Of a stretch of 64,000 bases of DNA, positions 57,016 to 64,000 are shown piece after piece. The notes under the pieces were generated by a model, which did not search any database, was not told the origin of the DNA, and saw nothing but the letters and a program-made list of their open reading frames with translations. This DNA is from Gigaspora rosea (Eukaryota > Glomeromycota > Glomeromycetes > Diversisporales > Gigasporaceae), in contig QKWP01000240.1 in the NCBI GenBank assembly GCA_003550325.1, positions 97,392-161,391 of the forward strand, in the 5' to 3' direction. How positions within the stretch are numbered: position 1 is the first letter of the stretch; each line of letters starts with the position of its first letter. A program made the translations under genes and the position numbers.

Positions 57016-57170
57016 CCAAAATTATATAATTCTAATTAATAGTTTATAAGGCATTATTTTTTTTGTCAAATTTGTTTTTTTTCGCTTTTATAACTGAGAC
57101 CTTGCTTTTTGTCCTTTATTAAGTTTTAATATTATTACATGCATATGAGAATAATACAATTTTACTTTCC

Positions 57171-57850
57171 TAGAACAAACAACTCGGACTTCACGATAAG
57201 CCTTACGTTACCTTTAGTGAGCACCCAAGGCCCAGAGTTACTGCAAGTTATTTCACAATAACGTACAGACGCAAAAATAAAATTTGTTAACAACAATAAC
57301 CTGCCCCACACTTGGGCCCAGGTCCCAGTATGTTAAACGAAAAGTAGTCATATGATCCAGACTGCTTATATATGTAAAACTTCTAGAATCTTCATCCAGT
57401 GGTTTCTCCAAAATTCTCACATGTCTTTTCACGTTACTTGTTCCAAGCCACTCTTGATGATTGTATCCAATACGGTAGGTGCTTTTCCTTTTTGGGAGCA
57501 GTAAACACTGCAGATCTTTTGGAGAGGGTACGCCAAAATGCCCACTTTTGAAAATTCTTTACGAACTGACGACACCAAACAACATTCCTTTGTAACTTTA
57601 GTAAGGATGGTAGTTCTTTCCATATAGTCTGAAGTCCATCAGAGAGCCACCAAGTACTTCTCGACTTGTGGTGAGTAATAAACTCTAAGCTTGTCAGCAG
57701 GTAGTCTATGAACTTTACCTCTAAATGATAAGTGCCAGTTTTGTGGTGAGTGACAAACTCTAAAGCCATTAACAGATACTTAGTTAACTGTATTCCTAAA
57801 TAATAGCTGCCAAGTTGCATGTTTTTTGTTGTTTTTCAACTGTTTCTTTA
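57171..57850 (-). other. Block of higher GC with 128-codon frame, unknown
   Basis: The minus strand is open at 57434-57820 (128 aa). Its first part contains two copies of about 27 residues (YLLMALEFVTHHKTGTYHL and YLLTSLEFITHHKSR), from a tandem DNA repeat of about 80 bases at 57640-57800. The rest (LPSLLKLQRNVVWCRQFVKN, KWAFWRTLSKRS) is not recognised. It may be a transposon fragment or a lineage gene; coding status uncertain. Confidence 0.3.
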
Positions 57851-58057
57851 AGACTTTACTTCTGAAGTGTTAGCATAATTGTTGGTACAAGGGATCAGCG
57901 GATAGAGTTACGGAAGATCCTAAATTTGTTTCTTTTTTTTTAGCTATATTACTAGTGAATTAGCTTAATTGATGATCTGGATAAGATCTGCAGAGTTACT
58001 ATATTGGGACAATAGTAAATTTTGGGGATAAGTACAATATAAATTTTTATTATACAT

Positions 58058-58435
58058 TTCAATCTGAGTGGAGTCAAATTAAAAGTATTTTTTTATTAAG
58101 TTAGTGATACATGTCAATTAATTAAAAGTTGTAGAGCTCATTGAAACGCATCTAACAGTGGTTAGATCATCCAAATCGGCCCAGTGGATGGCAAGTTATT
58201 ATTAAAAAACGATTGGCCAACTATATAAAATCTCTATGTAAACAATATTTGTTTATATAGAGCTTTTATATAGTTGGCCAATCGTTTTTTAATAATAACT
58301 TGCCATCCACTGGGCCGATTTGGATGATCTAACTACTGTTAGATGCGTCTCGACAAGCTCTACAACTTTCAATTAATCGACATGTATCATTAACTTAATA
58401 AAAAAATACTTTTTATTTGACTTTGCTCAGATTGA
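58058..58435. mobile_element. 378-bp near-perfect palindrome (foldback element)
   Basis: The left arm 58058-58245 starts TTCAATCTGAG, and the right arm 58249-58435 ends CTCAGATTGAA. They pair along nearly their whole length, including CATCCAAATCGGCCCAGTGG / CCACTGGGCCGATTTGGATG and AAAAAACGATTGGCCAACTA. Only a handful of mismatches are visible and the spacer is 3-5 bases. No coding capacity and no clear target duplication. Confidence 0.9.
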
Positions 58436-58945
58436 AGCATATACAGTTGGACTCTATAAATGCAACCTCCATAAATGCAATACCTCCCTAAATGCAGCAT
58501 AGTGGACATTCGATTTGATTGGCTTGTTGATCACTGGGTTATACAATATAAAAAAATTTTTAAAGTAACCCTTACTATAAAAAACTACATTATTAATTGG
58601 CAACTTGTAGTTTCACATAAATAAAATTTTTTTAACCATATTATAGTGCTCTTTAACTCCTTGTACGTCTTTTGTAAAAAAAGATCAGTATAGATCAAAT
58701 ATCTCTAAAACTTTATTTAGAGGGAAGTAATACCGTAATACATATGTAATGTATAAGTTAATTGGGTGTTAATCATTATATAAACTTTTTTTTGCTTCAA
58801 ACTCAACGCCTTTTTTACAAATAGCACTATAGTAAGACTTTACTAACCAATTTCATACAAGAAGGTTTAAACCCAAAGCAAAGTACATAGATCGATTTTT
58901 AGAAGCAAGGCATGTTTATTGAATAAATGCAAATGCACAAATCAA
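58436..58945. other. Intergenic stretch
   Basis: Contains ATAAATGCAACCTCCATAAATGCAATACCTCC, a short repeat at 58456-58497, and AT-rich DNA. No gene seen. Confidence 0.4.
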
Positions 58946-58950
58946 ATTAA

Positions 58951-59336
58951 ATGTATCAAGGCTTTGATTTGGTAGCATACTTTTTTAGGAGATACTTTTT
59001 TGTAATTGCAGATTTCATTAAGTCTTATGACTATTCTAAATTTTCTATTTATAAACCAATTAGTAAAAAGGGTTTTGGAATTGTATATAAAGCAAAATTG
59101 AAAGATTATGGGTTAATCGTTGTTCTTAAATAATTTAAAATATTATATCCATGAAGGAAAAGACCATTCAAAGATTTGTTAAAAGAGGTAAGAAATTATA
59201 TTATTACTACAATAATAATGTAGGAATAATAATAAAGCTGCAAATAACTCAATACTAAATATAATTTTAGCTTAAGAATTTACAAAAAGTTTGCAAGCAT
59301 CCAAATATTATTGAATTTTATGGAGTAACTTAAGGT
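58951..59336 (+). pseudogene. Protein kinase pseudogene, N-lobe fragment
   Basis: FSIYKPISKKGFGIVYKAKLKDYGLIVVLK (58951-59130) is the glycine loop and beta-3 region of a kinase; the loop reads SKKGFG where GKGGFG is normal, and VVLK holds the ATP-binding Lys. A TAA follows. After a possible intron, KNLQKVCKHPNIIEFYGVT (about 59276-59330) is the alphaC end and the next strand, followed by another TAA. This matches the expanded TKL-like kinase family of Rhizophagus. It is a broken fragment with no C-lobe. Confidence 0.75.
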
Positions 59337-59487
59337 CAGTAAATAATAGTTGAATTTTGTATTTATATAATTTTTAAAAATAAATTTATAATAGTTCAGG
59401 ATTCTATAATATGGTTTTGCAATATGCACAGAAATATTTCAATTAATTTTGTTTATTCTAATTAAAAATTTATACTTTTATTTTATT

Positions 59488-59600
59488 TATGAAGCTACAA
59501 TCGAATAGATTCCTTTTAATAGATTAGATAATATTCAAATAATTGGCAATAGATTTTTAGCAATCTGGCTAGATAGAAAACGATGCATGGATGCAGATGG
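59488..59600 (+). pseudogene. Kinase-family N-terminal fragment, copy 1
   Basis: AATCGAATAGATTCCTTTTAATAGATTAGATAATATTC reads IE*IPFNRLDNIQ, the stretch just ahead of the glycine loop in Rhizophagus kinases, then RFLAIWLDRK. A better-preserved copy is at 60410-60660. Confidence 0.55.
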
Positions 59601-59769
59601 ATAAAAACTGAATGCACGCAGTCACAAATGCTATCATATAAAGTAGAGCTTAAAAAATTAACTAGATTACAAAATTTACTAGATATTAAGAGAAGTAAGA
59701 TAGATATTAAACCATTATTATATTGTGTAATTATTTTAATTTATATTTATATAACTATAAATATTTAAT

Positions 59770-60026
59770 AAGTTTATAGAGATTCCAAACATGCCAAAGA
59801 TTATAAAATTGTTGGACAATGAGCCAAAACTTGACCACGAGATTTTAAAGTGGTAAATTAGCCTTGGGTTTTTTTGTTATTTTGGTTTCCTCTGCCTGGG
59901 CGGTAAATAAAGATAAGTAACTTATAACTGTGAACTAGTTTGGGTAAATGAGTTGTTTGTCCTTATATTTTAGTACAATATTGTATATCATTACCATTAT
60001 TTTTTCCCTTTTTTGCAATCAAAAAT
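59770..60026. other. Spacer, nothing recognised
   Basis: Short AT-rich spacer between kinase fragments; no repeat or gene features stand out. Confidence 0.4.
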
Positions 60027-60230
60027 TATATCTTCTTCGTATTTAGAATTAAGTTTGCCTGGGCTAGTTGCTGTTCTAACTGACTAATTGGCATTTCAGC
60101 CGCCTTAAAGACAGCCAATAATGTTTCAGCCACTTTTTCTAAATCTCTTATTTCAGTTTCCTTGTCTTGGAATTTGGTGCATTCAACTTCTAATTGGTTA
60201 GGATAATCGTCATTTAAATTACTTGCTTCC
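60027..60230 (-). pseudogene. Coiled-coil gene remnant
   Basis: The minus strand is open for about 67 codons without a start: QLEVECTKFQDKETEIRDLE, then KVAETLLAVFKAAEMPISQL and EQQLAQANLILNTKKI. The heptad-like E/L/Q pattern indicates a coiled coil. It resembles an exon of a coiled-coil protein, but no family is recognised. Flanks give no clear splice-linked exons. Confidence 0.4.
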
Positions 60231-60409
60231 TAATTCTGATAGCAAATTTGATAGGTATGAGAGAATGTGAAACTTGCAATTCAGTGCAAAATTAATGATA
60301 AATTGTTTTAACCTACGTTAGCAAGAAGTTCCCGATGTGCTGTTTAAATAATAAAATCTTTAAAATATATGGACTAACCCAAAACATCACAACAAATGAA
60401 TATATTACA

Positions 60410-60660
60410 ATATTCGATGAATTTGGCTCTATAAGAACAAATTGCAACCGACATAACACATCTTATATATGGTGTCAAACATGTGACCCTTAGAAGACAA
60501 GGATGGACAAGTGGAAATAAGAATATCAATGATTGCATTAAGGAATTTCAACTTAAAGCTACACAATATAAGAATATAATTGAGTAGATTCCTTTTAATA
60601 GATTAGATAATATTCAAAAAATTAGAGAAGGATTTTTAGCAAAATGGCTAGGTCGCTATA
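60410..60660 (+). pseudogene. Kinase-family N-terminal fragment, copy 2
   Basis: Reading across stops and frames: NRHNTSYIWCQTCDP (zinc-like CX2C), MDKWTSGNKNINDCIKEFQL, KATQYKNIIE*IPFNRLDNI, QKIREGFLAKWLGR. This is the conserved lead-in to the kinase domain of the Rhizophagus TKL-like family. A TAG/TGA replaces the Trp of EWIPF in both copies. No kinase core follows. Confidence 0.7.
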
Positions 60661-60922
60661 GTGTGTTGTATTTTGCTGTTGTGATGTTGCTGAATTGTAG
60701 TCTAGTTCGAATGCAATATATTTGGATCTGGGATAGGGTTAGTGACAGTTTAAAGGTTAAGATTAGTGAATATGTGAGTTTAAGTTTTGGGAATTAGAGA
60801 CGTTGGGGTTAGAATTAAGTTAGCGGATATGCATTAGAGATTAGAAAAGAGGATAGTAGTAAATAGCTTGATTAGTATGATAGTACACTGTATTTGTAAA
60901 AAAATAAATACAAAATAATTAT

Positions 60923-61150
60923 AAGGCCATACAAATTTAATTACTTGGTTTTCATAACATGTATCTTTTTAACTGACCCGGCCGGCCGGCTTTTTTTTTT
61001 AAATTTCATATATAAAATTTTATGAAATTTTATATAATTTTTTTTTAAAATCCCACCCGGTTATTAAAACATATAAAAAAAATTTTTTTTGAGGTTTCCA
61101 AATTTCGACCCGGCCAGATTATGAAAACCAATTGATTAATTTTTCGTGGC
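60923..61150. mobile_element. Inverted-repeat element, 228 bp
   Basis: The left end GGCCATACAAATTTAATTACTT continues GGTTTTCATAA. The right end (reverse complement) GGCCACGAAAAATTAATCAA continues TTGGTTTTCATAA. The interior has CCCGGCCGGCCGG and a second arm pair (ACCCGG..CCGGCC). Flanks TAATTATAA and TAATTTACA agree at 7 of 9, a weak hint of a 9-bp duplication. Confidence 0.65.
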
Positions 61151-61183
61151 CTAATTTACAAATTTTTTAAGGTGATATGTAAC

Positions 61184-61953
61184 AATAACGCGATTGATTA
61201 TAATCGATTAAAATTGTTTAAATCGCTAATAAAATTTGTTAAATTTTCCCAAACCTTGACAGTAATTTTCTTGATAAACACTGATCCAAATCTGTTCAAA
61301 TTTTTACTGTAGATATTATGCAGATTAATTTATAAAATATCAAAATTTTAGCTAATTTGGATCGATACTTCTTAAGAAATCGCTTGTATACGATAGCCAA
61401 TTTTTTTAAACAAATTAACTATTGTATATAAGCGATTTCTTAAGAATTATTGATCCAAATTTGCTGAAATTTTGGTATTTTATAAATAAATAAGCATACT
61501 ATCTACAGTAAAAATTTGAGCAGGTTTGGGTTAGTAGTTATCAGGAAAATCGCTGTCAAGGTTTGAGAAATTAACAAACTTTTCAAATTTTTGTTGTATC
61601 TGATATATTAATATATCATATAACAAAAATTCATTAAATTTCTAAAACTTTGATAGCAATTTTCCTGATAACTGCTAACCCAAACCTGCTCAAATTTTTA
61701 CTATAGATAGTATGCATATTAATTTATAAAATACCAAAATTTCAGCAAATTTGGATCAATAATTCTTAAGAAATCGCTTATATACGATAGTCAATTTGTT
61801 TAAAAAAATTGACTATCATATATACAAGCAATTTCTCAAGAACTATCGATCCAAATTAGCTAAAATTTTGATATTTTATAAATTAATCTGCATAATATCT
61901 ATAGTAAAAATTTGAGATTTAAACTATAATTGATTATAATCAATCGCGTTATT
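61184..61953. mobile_element. 770-bp double-hairpin element
   Basis: The outer ends AATAACGCGATTGATTATAAT and ATTATAATCAATCGCGTTATT are inverted. Between them are four alternating copies of a module of about 150 bases (landmarks GATCCAAAT, CTTAAGAAATCGCTT, CTGCTCAAATTTTTACT, CTATC): forward, inverted, forward, inverted. This makes two large hairpins in tandem. The centre reads TGATATATTAATATATCATA. No coding capacity. The poly(A) end of the LINE on the right begins at its very last base. Confidence 0.85.
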
Positions 61954-62217
61954 TTTTTTTTTTTAACCTTAAGCAGTCACGCTAATACTTTATTAAGTTT
62001 CTTGAAATTACATATTTGCAACTACTTAGAACTACCTAATATCTAAGCTTAGCATCACCCGGCCACCCTAATGGTACCTAAGTGCGACCTACTGCACTGC
62101 TTTCTCAGAGCAGAATGCTTGTCTAACTACCTAAAGTCCATAATAGAAGGGTCTTCCCCCTTCTATGACAAGTCCCATTACTGTCTTCTTAACTTCTTCC
62201 TTCACTCTTACTTCTTT

Positions 62218-62619
62218 TTATTCTTCTTGCTTCTTCTTCATTTCTTTTGCTTGTTGATCTCCCCATTTTGGCGCTCTTGTATTTTTCCGAATTGGAGCTC
62301 TCCTTTTCATCTTACTTGTTATGCCTTGCTCCTTTTCCCATTCACTCATTCTTTCAAATCGGATCCTCCATACTTGTTCGTAAAAAGTATCCCAGACTGT
62401 TTTAACTATTGTTCTCATGAATTTTTATCTCGAATTTTTCTTCAACAGCTGTGATACTTTTTGGTAGCTCTCGTTTGAGATTAGTCCCTTTATTAGCGCC
62501 TGCCTTGCTTGAACTTCTTCTTCTTCTGTTTCTCCATAAAGGGATGTATACAATATATAGGGTGGTACTCGGGCTTTTTCCTCCTCCTCTAGCCCTTTCC
62601 ACGCTGTTGCTATAGTCAC
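62218..62619 (-). pseudogene. LINE ORF2 charged tail
   Basis: Two or three overlapping minus-strand frames: 62425-62619 (MTIATAWKGLEEEEKARVPP, then RQALIKGLISNESYQKVSQL) and 62218-62418 (VWDTFYEQVWRIRFERMSEW, then EKEQGITSKMKRRAP). This is the highly charged C-terminus typical of Rhizophagus LINE ORF2. Frame changes separate the parts. Confidence 0.6.
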
Positions 62620-62634
62620 CTTTTGTATCCTCTT

Positions 62635-62850
62635 CTATAAGCTCTTCTGTTTACTGCACCTTGCCAAGTGCTTTTGCGTCTCTTTGCCCTTCTTCTGGCA
62701 TACTTGACACTCTGTTGTCATATATAGGTCTGGTCTTCTTTTATTGAGCTCCACTAGGGTTGGAAGCTTGTCCATCACACATTTTAAGGCTGCACTTCTT
62801 CTTGCACTGCTTCTTCTTGTAGTGCACCTTACTCCCTTCGTTGCTCTCAT
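62635..62850 (-). pseudogene. LINE ORF2 zinc-motif part
   Basis: Contains CQVCQKKGKETQKHLARC, a CX2CX8HX3C motif, preceded by LPTLVELNKRRPDLYMTTE. It follows the RNase H part within a few bases and sits in the order expected of a LINE ORF2 C-terminus. Confidence 0.7.
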
Positions 62851-62856
62851 TTTCTC

Positions 62857-63530
62857 CTAGAAGTAGGTCCACCTGTACTTTGTGCTATTTAACTCGGGCT
62901 CTATATTCCTAACTGCCTGTGTCTCTTTCCATTCTGCCCCTACTCTTGCATTTATTATCAACTTACAAAGCAGCCTAGCTGGTACATCTATCTGCTTATT
63001 TCCCCATTCTAGTCTATATTCTATCTCACTACAACTGATCTCTTCTGTACATATTCTCCTTTTACTCCTTAAACCTTCTTTTGCAAGCTTATCTGCTCTG
63101 TCGTTCCACTTGTCTTCACTGTGACTCTTCACCTTTGTGAACTCAACCTGCAGTTTCTTTGCTTGGATGATATCTGTGATCTTAACTATCCATATTGCAT
63201 TTTTCTTCTTCTGCGTTTTGCTTCTAACTGTGCCATTCAGTTCTCTGTTAACAACCCTTATTGCTGTGCTACTATCTGTATATATTTCAACTTTCTTTCC
63301 TTTTGGTATTGTAAAGCTTGCTACCCATATTGCCATTAATTCTGCAAGTGTCGACATTGGCCAACCTTCTATTTCTAGAGCTACTTCTTCTTCTGCCCAA
63401 TTACGTGTTTCGTTCATCTGAACCCAACCTATTCTCATATGTTTACTTAATGGATCATTCTCATTTCCTATATTTACTGTTCCATCTGTATAAATTGTAT
63501 ACTCCTCCCTATTTCTCCTCTGATTTCTTT
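62857..63530 (-). pseudogene. LINE RNase H domain
   Basis: The open part with a Met runs 63438-62857 (193 aa), and the frame is open back to about 63530. The four RNase H acidic residues are all visible: YTDGT (about 63490), STLAELMAIW, VEIYTDSSTAI and WNDRADKLAKEG. RNase H degrades the RNA of the RNA-DNA hybrid during reverse transcription. A TGA just upstream (about 63531) replaces a sense codon, and a frame change near 63610 links to the next piece, so ORF2 as a whole is broken even though this domain looks complete. Confidence 0.85.
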
Positions 63531-63605
63531 TTCATATTTCTATCAACTCTTCTTTAACACTCATGGGCAACTTTTGCTTTTTAATCAGCTTTACTTCTAA
63601 TTCTT

Positions 63606-63872
63606 CTAATATTTCCATCCCAATAGCTTACTTTCTTCTTCTCTCCATTCTTTATCTTTTATATTCTTTCTGAGTTGTTCTATCGCTACCTTGATTTTTT
63701 TGTTCTTTTTATCTACAAGTACCTCTGGTATTACTTTTACTTGGTCACTTCTCTCTATCCAATGGTAGCATCGATATGGTTCTTCATTCTCGATTCTATA
63801 TTCTTCATCCATTGTTTCGCATCCGCTGCATTCTTCAATTTTGGTTGCCACTTCTTTGTCTATATCTTGCAT
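63606..63872 (-). pseudogene. LINE ORF2 segment before RNase H
   Basis: An 88-codon minus-strand piece with CSGCETMDEEYRIEN and RCYHWIERSDQVKVIPEVLV. It lies between where the reverse transcriptase should be (beyond the window) and RNase H. The CX2C pair may be structural. No independent function known. Confidence 0.55.
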
Positions 63873-64000
63873 TTTCCAGTGTTCTACTTGTATCTTCTTT
63901 CCTTTTTTCGTGCGTATTCTTCCTACTTTTTTGTCCTCCCGCGGTCCATATATTATCTACTCCTTTCTTCTTCTATTGTTTGATAACTTGCTCCAGTTTA

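Larger units (their letters stand above)
54560..57170. other. Decayed DNA, C-poor on the plus strand
   Basis: No intact gene. From 54600 to about 55600 the plus strand is strongly depleted in C relative to G (18 C and 52 G in 54781-55020). A tRNA-like segment lies at 54774-54846. A tract of TGTCCAAATGTTCAAATATCC-type words is at 56895-56990. The 65-codon minus-strand frame at 56331-56528 is Lys/Asn/Ser-rich without a domain. Confidence 0.5.
61954..64000 (-). mobile_element. Second LINE, 3' part, minus strand, runs off window
   Basis: Read on the minus strand from 64000: C-rich pieces of ORF2, RNase H domain (62857-63530), CX2CX8HX3C zinc motif (62635-62850), a charged tail (62218-62619), a 3' untranslated region with AATAAAG (about 61988-61994) and a poly(A) tail (T-run 61952-61965). 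The 5' part with endonuclease and reverse transcriptase would lie beyond 64000. It is not the same family as the LINE at 11286, because its RNase H is intact in key residues. Confidence 0.85.

Noticed and set aside
61167-61973. Extended inverted ends (TTAAGGT) of the double-hairpin element
   Set aside because: The right-hand AACCTTAA belongs to the 3' end of the adjacent LINE, so the match is coincidental.
62882-63983. Plus-strand frames opposite the second LINE
   Set aside because: The RNase H and zinc motifs are on the minus strand; plus-strand text is F/L/S-rich shadow.

Overview
The window looks like a contig from an arbuscular mycorrhizal fungus (Glomeromycotina, most like Rhizophagus). 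This is inferred from very AT-rich DNA, spliceosomal introns, long Sel1-repeat proteins whose unit resembles AFEWYLKSAEGGN, fragments of the expanded Rhizophagus protein-kinase family, and an exceptional density of transposons and foldback elements. There is no sign of bacterial, organellar or rRNA sequence. Three single-N positions (4019, 8862, 36572) mark contig joins. The one at 8862 is flanked by an exactly repeated 3,385-base segment, so that duplication is probably an assembly artefact.

Layout. 1-4.0 kb: AT-rich repeats, a tRNA-headed retroposon, a hAT-type MITE and a 75-bp satellite. 4.2-5.6 kb: a broken Tc1 (DD34E) transposon. 5.5-12.2 kb: the duplicated segment, including the 5' end of a LINE. 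11.3-19.2 kb: a nearly full-length APE-type non-LTR retrotransposon with a 15-bp target-site duplication and lightly broken ORFs. 20.4-21.8 kb: decayed leucine-rich-repeat gene. 24.7-30.4 kb: the only conventional housekeeping genes, a divergent pair sharing a 147-bp promoter: a 10-exon tandem-hotdog acyl-CoA thioesterase (510 aa) on the minus strand and a 15-exon YwrD-type gamma-glutamyltransferase (564 codons) on the plus strand, the latter with one in-frame stop. 31-39 kb: two Sel1-repeat genes in opposite orientation separated by a nest of foldback elements. 40-43 kb: two small inverted-repeat elements with telomere-like cores and several tandem duplications.

43.5-50.4 kb: a decayed Helitron (RepHel with DUF6570-like N-terminal part, Rep and PIF1-type helicase) preceded by an intact-looking two-exon gene that may encode an OB-fold single-strand-binding protein. 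A third telomere-core hairpin lies inside the Helitron. 52.4-54.6 kb: three hAT-like non-autonomous elements, one carrying a nested poly(A) retroposon. 54.6-61 kb: decayed DNA with kinase pseudogene fragments and a 378-bp near-perfect palindrome. 61.2-62.0 kb: a 770-bp double-hairpin element. 62.0-64.0 kb: the 3' half of a second LINE (minus strand) with an RNase H domain, running off the window.

The two genes at 25-30 kb and the Sel1 genes are the only plausible host coding units. Most of the rest is transposon-derived. The most unusual themes are three unrelated inverted-repeat elements with telomere-like cores, a LINE ORF1 built from ~53-residue repeats, and the number of large palindromes.
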